A DNA stretch of 64,000 nucleotides from Aquimarina sp. ERC-38 (GCF_026222555.1 NZ_CP098511.1:1221501-1285500); one strand, 5' to 3'. Shown: positions 36,993 to 46,103, numbered from the stretch's first letter. The notes: generated from the letters alone by a model not told the origin. Program-made: numbers and translations.

Positions 36993-38024
36993 CATATATT
37001 AATTATCCGGCTCTCCGCTATGGGCGACGTAGCAATGACTGTTCCTGTCATCAAAGTACTACGTGATACCTATCCCAAAATTAAAATTACCATTTTAACC
37101 AAAGCGTTTTTTAAACCACTATTTAAAGTTATAAATAACGTAGATATCAAAATTGCCGAAATTGAAGGAGAGCATAAAGGGGTTCAAGGGCTTTATCAAC
37201 TTTCCAAAGATTTAAAATCACAGGATTTAACCCATATCGCTGATTTACACAACGTATTACGGTCTAATATTTTAAAAACTTTTTTAAGTTTTTCCAGGCT
37301 TAAGGTGGCAACTATTGATAAGGGTAGGTCAGAAAAAAAACAAGTAATAAAATCTTCAAAGAATAAAATCAGATTCTTAAAAACCACCTGTCAACGATAT
37401 GCCGAAGTTTTTAACCAATTAGGCTTTCCGATAGAATTAAACACCTATACCTATCCAAAAAAATTAGCAGTACCATCTGAAATAAATACCAACTATTTAA
37501 AAGGTTCCGAAAGGAAATGGATAGGAATCGCACCTTTTGCCCATTATCAAAGCAAAACCTATCCATTTTCATTATTAACCGAAGTTGTTGCAGAATTGGA
37601 CCGGAAAAATGAATTTGATATTTTATTATTTGGTGGTGGAACCAAAGAAATTGAACAATTACGGCAATTAGAAAAAACCTTTAAAAACTGTACGCTAATT
37701 TCCAATAAAATAAGCTTTGCCGAAGAAATCCAGGTACTATCAAATGTGGATGTCATGGTAGCGATGGATAGTGGCAATGCTCATATTGCTGCAATCTTTA
37801 AATTACCAGTGATTACGCTATGGGGAGTTACGCATCCCGGATTAGGTTTCGCACCTTTTAAACAACTTCTGGAAAATTGCCTCCTCTCTGATAGAAACCA
37901 GTATCCACTAATCCCAACTTCTGTATATGGCAATAAAGTACCTAAAGGATACGAAAACGCAATGCAAACCATCCCCCCAAAAACAGTAATAAACAAAATC
38001 CTAGAAGTAATAAAACAAAAATAA
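36993..38024 (+). CDS. Family 9 glycosyltransferase (heptosyltransferase-like), start codon unclear
   Basis: GT9 enzyme with the donor motif VAMDSGNAHIAAIFKLPVIT, then LWGVTHPGLGFAPF near residue 255. The first ATG (37020) begins at GDVAMTVPVI, but the conserved N-terminal strand HILIIRLSAMGD is encoded in frame upstream from 36993. No ATG, GTG or TTG exists between that strand and the in-frame stop at 36960-36962. An AUA or AUU start, or a sequence error, must be considered. From the ATG the protein has 334 residues. It likely acts on lipopolysaccharide core. Confidence 0.85.
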   Translation, partial: HILIIRLSAMGDVAMTVPVIKVLRDTYPKIKITILTKAFFKPLFKVINNVDIKIAEIEGEHKGVQGLYQLSKDLKSQDLTHIADLHNVLRSNILKTFLSFSRLKVATIDKGRSEKKQVIKSSKNKIRFLKTTCQRYAEVFNQLGFPIELNTYTYPKKLAVPSEINTNYLKGSERKWIGIAPFAHYQSKTYPFSLLTEVVAELDRKNEFDILLFGGGTKEIEQLRQLEKTFKNCTLISNKISFAEEIQVLSNVDVMVAMDSGNAHIAAIFKLPVITLWGVTHPGLGFAPFKQLLENCLLSDRNQYPLIPTSVYGNKVPKGYENAMQTIPPKTVINKILEVIKQK

Positions 38025-38150
38025 GCAAAGCACACAACTCCACCCTCACTTCCCTATCAGTGAGCAAAGCGAACAAATACAATCTCTCTTCTCTATCAGT
38101 AAGCGCAGCGCACGGTCTAATATCTAACATCTAGCAGCGAAGCGGTCTAT
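38022..38150. repeat. Degenerate short repeats between convergent genes
   Basis: A unit like CTATCAGTGAGCAAAGCGAA (from 38054) recurs as CTATCAGTAAGCGCAGCGCA (from 38093), with a 39-base period. Looser copies of the AGC-AAGCG core occur at about 38023 and 38132. The block sits between the GT9 and reductase stop codons. Confidence 0.6.
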
Positions 38151-39203
38151 CTAGACATCATCAAAATCCACCTTAATCCCCGCCGTAACCGGATGCGCCT
38201 GGCAAGCCAAAACCAAGCCTTCTTCAATCTCACTATCTGTCAAAATACTATTCTTTTCCATTACCGCTTTTCCCTCCGTGATTCTACAAATACAAGAACT
38301 ACAAACACCCCCTTGGCAAGAATATGGAGCATCAATATCCTGTTCTAGAGCAGCATTAAGAATAGTTTGGTCCTTCGGCATGGTAAAATCAAAAGTTTCA
38401 TCATCCACCAGAACTGAAATCGTCGTTCTTCCACTTAAGTCTGCCTCAAGCGAAACTGGTTCGCTACTACTAGTAAACAATTCGCTATGCACCTTGTCCG
38501 TATCAACACCATTTTCATTTAGAACCTCCTTAGCCGTATCAATCATTGCCTCTGGCCCGCATAAATAATAGGCGTTAAAATCCACATCTTTAAATCGGTT
38601 TTTAATGATATAATTGATCGTAGATCGTTCAATACGTCCGAATTTCGCATTTTCCTCTTGCCTACGGCTATAAAAAAACTCAATATGTAAACGCTCAGGA
38701 TATTCTTGTACTAGGGATAAAAGCTTATTAGCAAACATGGTCTCATTAAAATTCCGGTTTCCGTAGACCAGTACAAAAGAACTATTAGGCTCACTCGTAA
38801 GAACTGAAGTAATCATACTCAAGATAGGAGTGATACCGCTTCCGGCGGCAAAAGCCGCATACCAATGTTGATGATCCGGGTTGGTTTCTAGTAAAAAAGA
38901 ACCTTCCGGCGGATGTACTTCCAGCGTATCCCCTTCCTGTAACTCCCGGTTGGCATAAGTAGAAAAAGTACCGTTTTCAACTTCTTTTACCGCAACACTT
39001 AGCTGTGAATCAAGAGGCGAACTACAAATTGAATATGCACGTCGTACCGCTTCCCCTTTAATTTCAGTTTTTAAAGTAACATATTGACCGGGGATAAAGG
39101 TAAAATCATCTTTTAAGGTGCGCGGAATCTCAAAATCAATAACCACCGCCTTTTCCGTTTCCCGGGTTATCTTCTGAATCTTAAGAGGATGAAAATCTGG
39201 CAT
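38151..39203 (-). CDS. Flavin- and 2Fe-2S-containing reductase (PaaE-like ferredoxin reductase)
   Basis: A 350-residue, three-domain protein: FAD domain with RRAYSICSSP (about residues 54-63), NAD domain with AAGSGITPILSMI (about 118-130) and a C-terminal plant-type ferredoxin domain with PYSCQGGVCSSCICRI and a fourth Cys in LACQAHP. It passes electrons from NAD(P)H to an oxygenase or desaturase. No oxygenase genes adjoin it, so it is probably not part of a phenylacetate operon. An acyl-ACP desaturase lies elsewhere in the window but any link is speculative. Confidence 0.9.
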   Translation of the reverse strand: MPDFHPLKIQKITRETEKAVVIDFEIPRTLKDDFTFIPGQYVTLKTEIKGEAVRRAYSICSSPLDSQLSVAVKEVENGTFSTYANRELQEGDTLEVHPPEGSFLLETNPDHQHWYAAFAAGSGITPILSMITSVLTSEPNSSFVLVYGNRNFNETMFANKLLSLVQEYPERLHIEFFYSRRQEENAKFGRIERSTINYIIKNRFKDVDFNAYYLCGPEAMIDTAKEVLNENGVDTDKVHSELFTSSSEPVSLEADLSGRTTISVLVDDETFDFTMPKDQTILNAALEQDIDAPYSCQGGVCSSCICRITEGKAVMEKNSILTDSEIEEGLVLACQAHPVTAGIKVDFDDV

Positions 39204-39216
39204 AACAACTTTTTTG

Positions 39217-39224
39217 CAAAAATA
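39217..39224 (-). promoter_or_regulatory. -7 box of the reductase gene
   Basis: On the - strand TATTTTTG matches TAnnTTTG and lies 13 bases before the ATG. No clear -33 element is seen. Confidence 0.4.
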
Positions 39225-39273
39225 ATAAATGAGACCAGATTAAAACTCCTTTTAAAAAAATTAAATGTGCTCT

Positions 39274-40389
39274 TTACAACTCCTTATAAAAAGTGCAAAT
39301 AGTCGCTACCACATGAGCTAATTGAGGTTCAGTAAGTTCTGCATACATAGGGAGTGATAACACTTCATCCTGTAATTTTGAAGCTACCGGAAAATCCGAA
39401 GCCTGGTGTCTAAAACGTTGATAAGAAGGTTGAAAAGGTATAGCCTTGGGATAATGGACTGCCGTTACAATTCCATACCCACGTAAATGCTCCTGCAAGC
39501 CTTGTCGATGCGTAGCTCTAATCACAAACAGGTGCCAACTATGCTGGTGATTACTACCCGTTGGTAACATAGGAAGTGAGATTTCCTTTACATCCGCAAG
39601 TTTTTCCAGGTAATAAGCAGCGTGTTCTACCTTACGTTTGATCCATTTCTCTAGGTAATTCAACTTAACGGATAAAACTGCAGCCTGCAGCGTGTCTAAC
39701 CTACTGTTTCTACCATGAATAAGATGTGTATGTCTCTCCTTTTGACCGTAATTAGCAATCATTCTAATTTTATCAGCCATGTCTGCATTTTTGGTAAAAA
39801 CAGCCCCTCCATCTCCGTAACACCCTAGGTTTTTAGTTGGGTAAAAACTATAACTGGCTGCATCTCCATATGTACCTACATATTGAGAATGCAATTTGCT
39901 ACCATGGGCCTGCGCACAATCTTCAATTACCTTAAAATGATGACATTTTGATAAATTAATAATCGCTTCCATAGGTGCCGGGTAACCGTACAGGTGTACA
40001 ACAATGACCGCTTTGGTTTGTGGAGTAAGTTTCTTTTTAATTTCTTCGGCTTCTAGACAAAAAGTAGTAGCATTCACATCTACAAAAATTGGGATGGCTC
40101 CGGCATTTACCACTACCTCACTAGTCGAAATCCAGGTATGCGCAGGTACAATCACTTCATCCCCGGGGCCAATTTCCATAGCTTGTAAAATGAGTTCCAT
40201 ACTATCCGTTCCGTTTGCACAAGAGATTACAAAACCTTCCCCGGTAATCGCTTTAAACTCTTCTTCAAAATTCCTCACAGGATCTCCGCCAATAAAAACA
40301 CCTTTATCTAAAATTTTTGATATAGCCCCATCAATTTCAGGTTGAATAGATTGATATTGCGCTTGTAAATCAAAAAGTGGAACGTGCAT
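39274..40389 (-). CDS. DegT/DnrJ/EryC1/StrS-family sugar aminotransferase
   Basis: A 371-residue PLP enzyme with VPLFDLQAQY at the start, EVIVPAHTWISTSEVVVNAG, IEDCAQAHGS with PLP-contacting D157, and SFYPTKNLGCYGDGG with Schiff-base K186. It transfers an amino group from glutamate to a nucleotide-linked keto sugar. It stands alone, away from the polysaccharide locus, so its product is unknown; surface glycan or lipopolysaccharide amino sugar is likely. Confidence 0.92.
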   Translation of the reverse strand: MHVPLFDLQAQYQSIQPEIDGAISKILDKGVFIGGDPVRNFEEEFKAITGEGFVISCANGTDSMELILQAMEIGPGDEVIVPAHTWISTSEVVVNAGAIPIFVDVNATTFCLEAEEIKKKLTPQTKAVIVVHLYGYPAPMEAIINLSKCHHFKVIEDCAQAHGSKLHSQYVGTYGDAASYSFYPTKNLGCYGDGGAVFTKNADMADKIRMIANYGQKERHTHLIHGRNSRLDTLQAAVLSVKLNYLEKWIKRKVEHAAYYLEKLADVKEISLPMLPTGSNHQHSWHLFVIRATHRQGLQEHLRGYGIVTAVHYPKAIPFQPSYQRFRHQASDFPVASKLQDEVLSLPMYAELTEPQLAHVVATICTFYKEL

Positions 40390-40825
40390 TGCTAAGATAT
40401 TTGGTTATATAAAAAAGTTTAAACAGCTTCAATTATTTAAAACAAATTAATGTTCGTAAAGCACAGCAAAATAAGGTAATTCCAAACTTTAAAAGATTTG
40501 GAGGTTGTTTTTTAACGTGAATAATTTTACAATATTGAGTTTCAATTTCATTATAATTAATCTTGGTTCTTGATTCCAGAAGCGCTAGCGATCTTGGATC
40601 CTTCCCTTAAACCATTGATTTAAATATACGATAAACCGTAATTGTTAATAACTACAAAACCATCTGTAAAATATACAGTTTCTCAAAGAAAGTATTGTTA
40701 ATAAAGTAAAATTCCGATAAAGAAACGTATTTTTACAATATACTCCCCAAATAAGGTAATTTTGAACTTTTTTATACACTAAATGACTTGTTTTTTAGTT
40801 AGTAAAAGGATAAAAAGTAAAGTTT
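40390..40825. other. 436-base intergenic region with a direct repeat
   Basis: No ORF or RNA gene is recognised. AAATAAGGTAATTCCAAACT (from 40469) recurs as AAATAAGGTAATTTTGAACT (from 40749), 280 bases apart. The segment holds promoters for the divergent aminotransferase and sprE genes. Confidence 0.55.
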
Positions 40826-43519
40826 TTGAAAAATTTTAGTTCGAACATACTGATCATTATAAGCATTGCTCTAATCGGTTTAAGCTGTTCCCGTAAAAAG
40901 GATAAATGGGTAAATCGTAACTGGCATAGTTTAACTACAAAGAATAATACCCTCTACAACGGTCGGGTAGCTTTTGACGCGGGTAAAGAAGATATTGTAA
41001 ATACGTACAGGGATAATTTCTGGGAAGTACTTCCCGTAGAACGTTTAATTGTAAGTGAAGACGTTCGTTTACCTAACGAAGTTCTTAATGAAAATTTCGA
41101 TTTAGCAGAAACCAAAGCTGCAAAGTCTATCCAGAAACATAGTATGTTGATAGATGACCGCGAACGTAATACTAAAATAGACGAATCCTTTATGTTACTG
41201 GGAAAAGCCCGGTATAATGAGCAACGCTTTATACCTGCCCTTGAAGCATTTAACTACATTCTATATAAATATCCTAGTAGTAATAATATCAATCTGGCAA
41301 AAGTTTGGCGGGCAAAAACGAATATCCGCTTAGATAATAATGAGAAAGCTATCAAAGACTTAACCCGGATGATTTCTCAGGAGATTATGGCTCCACAAGA
41401 TTATGCGAATGCCGCTTCCATGATTGCGCAGGCATATTACAACTTGAAGTTAAAGGACTCTGCGGTAACTTATATTGATAAAGCTGCAGCTCAAACGGAG
41501 GACTATGATGAAAAAGGTAGATATTATATTATCAAAGGACAATTACTAAACGAACTAGGGTTTAAAGACAGTGCAAATTTAGCTTTTGATAAAGTAATTG
41601 AACTAAACCGAAGGACTCCCAGAAGGTATTTGTTAAATGCCTATATGGCTAAAGCCCGTAATTTTGATTACGAAGAAGGAAATAAAGAAGAGTTCTTAGA
41701 ATTATTGACGAAGCTGGAAGAAAACCGTGAAAACCGACCTTTTTTAGACATGATCTACTATCAAAAAGGAGAATACTTTCGGTTTACAGACTCTCTCGAA
41801 GCTGCGGTAACTTATTACAATCAATCCTTACGTCAAAATTCAGAAGACCGGATTTTAGAGTCAAAAAATTATAATATCCTGGGGAATATCAGTTTTGACG
41901 ATCGGGAATACGCAGCAGCCGGAGCCTATTATGATAGTACCCTGGAACGAATGGTCGTAAATTCTAAAAAATATCGGGTCTTAAAAAAGAAACGTGAGAA
42001 TCTGGATGACGTTATTCTCTACGAAGGTATTGCACAAACTAATGATAGTATTTTAAGAATTGCGCGGCTAAGCCCGGAAGAAAAAACAGCTTTCTATAAA
42101 AAATATACGGATAGCATTAAAGCTATTGCTATTGCCGAGGCAAAAGCTGCGGAAATTCAAAGAATAAAGGATGGGTTGCCGGTTCAACAACGTTTTCAGC
42201 AACCGGGAACCGGATTAGCTAATCAAAATGCCGGAAATAATTCAAATGAAAACGGAGGTGTATTTTACTTTTATAATCCTACGATTGTTGGCTTCGGAAA
42301 AACTGCCTTTAAGCGGAAGTTCGGAAACCGGGAACTTCAGGATAATTGGAAAATAGTCAGTATTTCAGATCCAAGTATTGCCGCATCTAAAGAGAATGAG
42401 GAAGAAGAAGAGAAATACGATATAGAAAAAGACCCTGTTTTTGATCCGCAAACCTACGTCGCCCAGGTTCCTTCAGATCCTAAAATATTAGATAGTTTAC
42501 AAACAGATCGTAATTTTGCCTATTACCAGTTAGGGGTCATTTATAAAGAAAAATTTCAGGAATACGGATTAGCTACAGAAAAGTTTGAAGGTCTATTAGT
42601 GAGCGATCCCGAAGAACGACTGATCTTACCTTCTAAATATAATCTGTATAAAATTTATCAGCTTCAACAAGAATCAGATAAAATGAATGCGGTCAAAGCG
42701 GATATTGTTAACAATTATCCGGAAAGTAGTTATGCACAAATCCTATTAAACCCGGAAAAGGAAGTAGAGGGAGATAAAAATAGTCCCGAAGCTATTTATA
42801 ATAGGATTTATCATGATTTTGAAAACGAAAAATATGCATCGGTGATTAAAGAAGCAGACGCGTATGCAACTAAATTTGGGGGAGAAGATTTTGTACCGAA
42901 ATTTGAACTATTGAAAGCGCAAGCAATTGGACGCTACGAAGGTTTTGAAGCATATAAGAAAGCCTTAAACTATGTAGCCCTTAACTTCCCACAAAGTCCC
43001 GAAGGTAAAAAAGCCCAACAAATTTACAATAATGCCTTTCCGCAATTAGAACAAAGTGATTTCGCCGAAGGTACAGAGGTACTAAATAACCATAAACTAG
43101 TCTATGTATTTCCAACAATTAACAAAAAGCAAGCAGAAGAACTTAAGGAAAACATAGATCTGGTTATTAAAGAATTACGCTATAATAAAATGAAAGTATC
43201 ACTTGATTTTTATACCAAAGATTCTTTATTTGTAGTAGTGCATACCCGAAGGGATCAACTGGGTGCAGAAGGATTAGGAGAGCTATTAACCCTGGGTAAA
43301 ACCGAAGACTCCCGTAATGCGGATTTGACCCGCTGGAACCGGAAAAAAATCTATTATCCGGCAGTAGAACGTCCTTATTTTGTAGCAGCAACCCCTAATT
43401 ATCGTATCATCCAGATTCATAAAAATGTGGAGAAATTTATAGCTTTGCAAGAAGCAGCAAAAGATCAGGAAGAAAAAGCAGAAGAACCTCCTCAAACGCA
43501 AACAACATCCGAAAAATAA
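40826..43519 (+). CDS. sprE: Gliding motility/type IX secretion lipoprotein SprE (PorW)
   Basis: An 897-residue lipoprotein. The signal peptide ends in the lipobox IGLSC with lipidated C21. The body is rich in tetratricopeptide repeats (for example YNEQRFIPALEAFNYILYKY and FRFTDSLEAAVTYYNQSLRQ). Order and length match SprE/PorW, an outer-membrane-associated lipoprotein of the type IX secretion and gliding machinery. The T9SS-sorted protease at 62028 is a possible client. The start is TTG at 40826. The tail is Glu/Gln/Thr-rich. Confidence 0.9.
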   Translation: MKNFSSNILIIISIALIGLSCSRKKDKWVNRNWHSLTTKNNTLYNGRVAFDAGKEDIVNTYRDNFWEVLPVERLIVSEDVRLPNEVLNENFDLAETKAAKSIQKHSMLIDDRERNTKIDESFMLLGKARYNEQRFIPALEAFNYILYKYPSSNNINLAKVWRAKTNIRLDNNEKAIKDLTRMISQEIMAPQDYANAASMIAQAYYNLKLKDSAVTYIDKAAAQTEDYDEKGRYYIIKGQLLNELGFKDSANLAFDKVIELNRRTPRRYLLNAYMAKARNFDYEEGNKEEFLELLTKLEENRENRPFLDMIYYQKGEYFRFTDSLEAAVTYYNQSLRQNSEDRILESKNYNILGNISFDDREYAAAGAYYDSTLERMVVNSKKYRVLKKKRENLDDVILYEGIAQTNDSILRIARLSPEEKTAFYKKYTDSIKAIAIAEAKAAEIQRIKDGLPVQQRFQQPGTGLANQNAGNNSNENGGVFYFYNPTIVGFGKTAFKRKFGNRELQDNWKIVSISDPSIAASKENEEEEEKYDIEKDPVFDPQTYVAQVPSDPKILDSLQTDRNFAYYQLGVIYKEKFQEYGLATEKFEGLLVSDPEERLILPSKYNLYKIYQLQQESDKMNAVKADIVNNYPESSYAQILLNPEKEVEGDKNSPEAIYNRIYHDFENEKYASVIKEADAYATKFGGEDFVPKFELLKAQAIGRYEGFEAYKKALNYVALNFPQSPEGKKAQQIYNNAFPQLEQSDFAEGTEVLNNHKLVYVFPTINKKQAEELKENIDLVIKELRYNKMKVSLDFYTKDSLFVVVHTRRDQLGAEGLGELLTLGKTEDSRNADLTRWNRKKIYYPAVERPYFVAATPNYRIIQIHKNVEKFIALQEAAKDQEEKAEEPPQTQTTSEK

Positions 43520-43544
43520 TTAGTAACTAAACTCCTCATAAAAT

Positions 43545-43976
43545 ATGTTTTCAGACAATAAAAAAAGTAAAGAACAACCCACTACCGATTTTTCAAAAAA
43601 TCAAAACCGAATCTCAGAAGGTACCAAGATTGTCGGGGATATCGTATCTAAAGGTGGTTTTAGGATTGAAGGAATTATTGAAGGAACATTTAAAACAACC
43701 GGTAAAGTAGTAGTAGGTAAATCCGGTTATATTCAAGGTACTTTAGAATGTTCTGATGCAGATTTTGAAGGTAAGTTCTCAGGCAACCTATTGATTTCAG
43801 GTACGCTTTCCTTAAAACCAACCGCACATATTGAAGGAGAAGTAAGCGTAGGCAAATTAGCCGTAGAACCTGGTGCAGTCTTTAATGCTTCCTGTACAAT
43901 GAAAGGGGATAATGTAAAATCCCTAACTAATAAGGCAAATGGATCCAAACAAGGACAACAAGGGCAATCCGCTTAG
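43545..43976 (+). CDS. Bactofilin (polymer-forming cytoskeletal protein)
   Basis: A 143-residue beta-helix protein with the bactofilin core: RISEGTKIVGDIVSKGGFRI, EGIIEGTFKTTGKVVVGKSG and ISGTLSLKPTAHIEGEVSVG (about residues 22-105), flanked by polar, disordered ends. Bactofilins self-assemble without nucleotides and organise envelope processes. It follows sprE by 25 bases and overlaps the AtpZ-like gene by 38 bases. Confidence 0.93.
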   Translation: MFSDNKKSKEQPTTDFSKNQNRISEGTKIVGDIVSKGGFRIEGIIEGTFKTTGKVVVGKSGYIQGTLECSDADFEGKFSGNLLISGTLSLKPTAHIEGEVSVGKLAVEPGAVFNASCTMKGDNVKSLTNKANGSKQGQQGQSA

Positions 43977-44175
43977 AAAATATTTAGCCTTAACGGGTAT
44001 CGCCTTTGAGATGGGGGCAATTATTTTTGCCTTTTCTTATATAGGAGGGAAGTTAGATACATATTATAATACTACTAAAGAGTGGTTTACCATTGCCTTT
44101 GTATTACTAGGTGTAATCTGTTCCTTATTTTTAGTCCTTAAACAACTCAAAAGGATCAATAAACAAAATGATTAG
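43939..44175 (+). CDS. AtpZ/AtpI-family small membrane protein
   Basis: A 78-residue protein with two membrane helices (YLALTGIAFEMGAIIFAFSY and WFTIAFVLLGVICSLFLVLK) joined by the motif GGKLDTYYNT typical of AtpZ/AtpI. It helps ATP synthase assembly or cation supply. In many flavobacteria bactofilin and this gene precede the F0F1 genes, but none follow here; the region beyond is repeats and a tRNA. Confidence 0.85.
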   Translation: MDPNKDNKGNPLRKYLALTGIAFEMGAIIFAFSYIGGKLDTYYNTTKEWFTIAFVLLGVICSLFLVLKQLKRINKQND

Positions 44176-44192
44176 ATAAGGTATGTATCTAT

Positions 44193-44347
44193 ACTGAGCT
44201 TGTCGAAGCACCTATATGAGCCTGTCAAAACATTTATGCTAGGCCTGTCGAAGCACTTCTACTAGTTCATCGAAGTGTTTTCTAGTTAATTTACTGAGAC
44301 CTTCGTACTGAGCCCGCCAAAGTACCTGTGCTGAGCCTGTCGAAGCA
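44193..44347. repeat. Cluster of TGAGCCTGTCGAAG-type intergenic repeats
   Basis: At least six degenerate copies: ACTGAGCTTGTCGAAGCAC (44193), TATGAGCCTGTCAAAACAT (44215), AGGCCTGTCGAAGCAC (44241), AGTTCATCGAAGTG (44264), ACTGAGCCCGCCAAAGTAC (44307) and GCTGAGCCTGTCGAAGCA (44330). Spacing is irregular. This motif is widespread between genes in Bacteroidota. Confidence 0.85.
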
Positions 44348-44379
44348 AAAAAAAGCCCAACATCACTGTTGGACTTTTG
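44347..44379 (-). terminator. Intrinsic terminator after tRNA-Asn
   Basis: On the - strand AAGTCCAACA, loop GTGA, TGTTGGGCTT (10-bp stem with one G-T pair) is followed by eight T. It begins right after the tRNA 3' end. Confidence 0.88.
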
Positions 44380-44453
44380 CTCCTCTTCTTGGGCTCGAAC
44401 CAAGGACCCTTTGATTAACAGTCAAATGCTCTAACCAACTGAGCTAAAGAGGA
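44380..44453 (-). tRNA. tRNA-Asn (anticodon GTT)
   Basis: A 74-base cloverleaf: acceptor TCCTCTT/AAGAGGA, D-arm GCTC-AGTTGGTTA-GAGC, anticodon arm TTTGA-CTGTTAA-TCAAA, variable GGGTC, T-arm CTTGG-TTCGAGC-CCAAG and discriminator G. CCA is not encoded. All stems pair. Confidence 0.96.
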
Positions 44454-44593
44454 GTATAATCTTTCGTATTTTGCAAAATCAAAATAGTTTTCTCTTTTGC
44501 GAGTGCAAATATAAATTAAATTTTATTTCTCAAAAAGCTTTTTAAGAAAATTATTGAAAATTATTTCAGATACATGCCTTCTTAAAAATTCAC

Positions 44594-45952
44594 TTATCCT
44601 CCGAATAAAGCCTTGTACACATCATTTCCATTAGCTAGCACTAATAGGGTAATTAAAATAAGAAAACCGGCTAATTGTGCATATTCCATAAATTTATCTC
44701 CCGGCTTCCTTCCGGATATAATTTCATATAATAAAAACATCACGTGCCCCCCGTCCAGGGCAGGTATGGGCAGGATATTCATAAAAGCCAAAATGATAGA
44801 AATAAAAGCAGTAGTGCCCCAGAAACGCTCCCAGTTCCAACTTTCCGGAAATAACCCGCCGATAGCTCCGAATCCACCTACTCCTTTGTAAGCACCAGTA
44901 TCCGGATTAAATATTTTTTTCATTTGTTTTATATAGCCACTTAAGATATCTACTCCCTTATTAATTCCAGCGGGAATAGATTCTACAAAGGAATACTTTA
45001 CTTTTTCTAGTTTGAGCAAACCTCTTTTTTCGAATTCTTCAATCGGATTCGAACGAACCACTCCGATAAACCCTTCTTCATTTACCTTTATTCCCTCTAC
45101 AGTTCTGGTAGTACCATCAGTAGATTTTACGGTAAGACTAACCGTTTTATTTTTATTAGCTTCCAGAACAGGAGAAATCTCATCCATATATTGTACGAAT
45201 TGTCCATTCACTCCTACAACTTCATCTCCTTTTCGTAAATCAATTCCCTTATTATGTGAATTTGTCGCAACTTCTTCAATGATAAAAGGAAACCTGGGAC
45301 TTATAAAAGAAGATTGCTCTTCCATTTCTAATAACTTTGCAATAAAGTCGACCGGTATATCTTGTTCAATCCTCCTACCGTCACGCTCTATACTCATTCT
45401 GTTACCATTGATAATCTCAAGCGGAATCGCACTAAAACGTTGAATCGGCTCACCGTCAATAGCCATAATCTTATCCCCGGTTTGAATACCTAATTTATTA
45501 CCAATTTCAGTATTAGTGACTGCAAAACCATCCTTTAAACTATCCGCTTTAATATATTCATCTCCGTAAGCGTAGGCCAATCCAGCGTAAATAAGAATGG
45601 CTAAAATAAAATTAACGGTTACACCTCCTAACATAATGATCAAACGTTGCCAGGCAGGTTTAGATCTGAATTCCCAGGGTTGCGGGGGGCCGGCCATCTG
45701 TTCCTTATCCATACTTTCATCAATCATTCCGGCAATCTTTACATAACCACCCAGCGGTAACCAACCAATTCCATAAACCGTCTCTCCGATTTTCTTTTTA
45801 AATAAGGAAAACTTTACATCAAAAAACAAGTAAAATTTTTCCACCCGGGTTTTAAATAATTTTGCCGGTATAAAGTGTCCTAACTCATGCAACACGATCA
45901 GTAGGGATAAGCTTAATAGTAATTGTATAGCCTTTATAAAAAATGGACTCAT
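44594..45952 (-). CDS. rseP: Site-2 metalloprotease RseP
   Basis: M50 protease of 452 residues from the chosen start. The zinc site H22-ELG-H26 is in the first helix, two PDZ-like regions follow (GIQTGDKIMAIDGEPI and DLRKGDEVVGVNGQFV), and the last helices hold NILPIPALDGGH with the third ligand. It cuts membrane-bound anti-sigma factors. A longer frame begins at 46051, but a TACTTTTG promoter box lies inside that extension, at 45979-45986, and the N-terminus MSPFFIKAIQ fits the family. Confidence 0.94.
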   Translation of the reverse strand: MSPFFIKAIQLLLSLSLLIVLHELGHFIPAKLFKTRVEKFYLFFDVKFSLFKKKIGETVYGIGWLPLGGYVKIAGMIDESMDKEQMAGPPQPWEFRSKPAWQRLIIMLGGVTVNFILAILIYAGLAYAYGDEYIKADSLKDGFAVTNTEIGNKLGIQTGDKIMAIDGEPIQRFSAIPLEIINGNRMSIERDGRRIEQDIPVDFIAKLLEMEEQSSFISPRFPFIIEEVATNSHNKGIDLRKGDEVVGVNGQFVQYMDEISPVLEANKNKTVSLTVKSTDGTTRTVEGIKVNEEGFIGVVRSNPIEEFEKRGLLKLEKVKYSFVESIPAGINKGVDILSGYIKQMKKIFNPDTGAYKGVGGFGAIGGLFPESWNWERFWGTTAFISIILAFMNILPIPALDGGHVMFLLYEIISGRKPGDKFMEYAQLAGFLILITLLVLANGNDVYKALFGG

Positions 45953-45978
45953 AGTCAAATTTTCTTTTTTAAGAACTG

Positions 45979-45986
45979 CAAAAGTA
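45979..45986 (-). promoter_or_regulatory. rseP: -7 box of rseP
   Basis: On the - strand TACTTTTG matches TAnnTTTG and lies 26 bases before the ATG at 45952. It supports the shorter gene start. Confidence 0.5.
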
Positions 45987-46081
45987 GTCTTTTGCGTCCG
46001 CTTATAAAAAATAATAGGTTTGTGATCTTTCTTTTTATAACAATTTAGCATTCATTGCAAAACAAACTGTTTTAGATGCTT

Positions 46082-46089
46082 TAAATTTG
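46082..46089 (+). promoter_or_regulatory. Candidate -7 box of the SCO gene
   Basis: TAAATTTG matches TAnnTTTG, 14 bases before the ATG. The nearest TTG (46055-46057) is a little too far for a standard -33 element. Confidence 0.4.
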
Positions 46090-46103
46090 TAAAAAAGAAT
46101 AAT

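Noticed and set aside
37781..38130. Antisense frames across the GT9 end and the repeat block
   Set aside because: They run through the conserved GT9 donor motif and repeats and show no coding signs.
44193..44347. Repeats resembling a CRISPR array
   Set aside because: Copies are short, degenerate and unevenly spaced with no equal-length spacers or cas genes; they fit the common TGAGCCTGTCGAAG intergenic repeats.
44380..44453. tRNA-Asn as an integration site of a genomic island
   Set aside because: No integrase gene and no duplicated tRNA 3' end were found in the window.
45953..46051. Longer RseP start adding 33 residues
   Set aside because: The extra part is Lys-rich and unlike the family, and it contains a -7 promoter box for the shorter gene.
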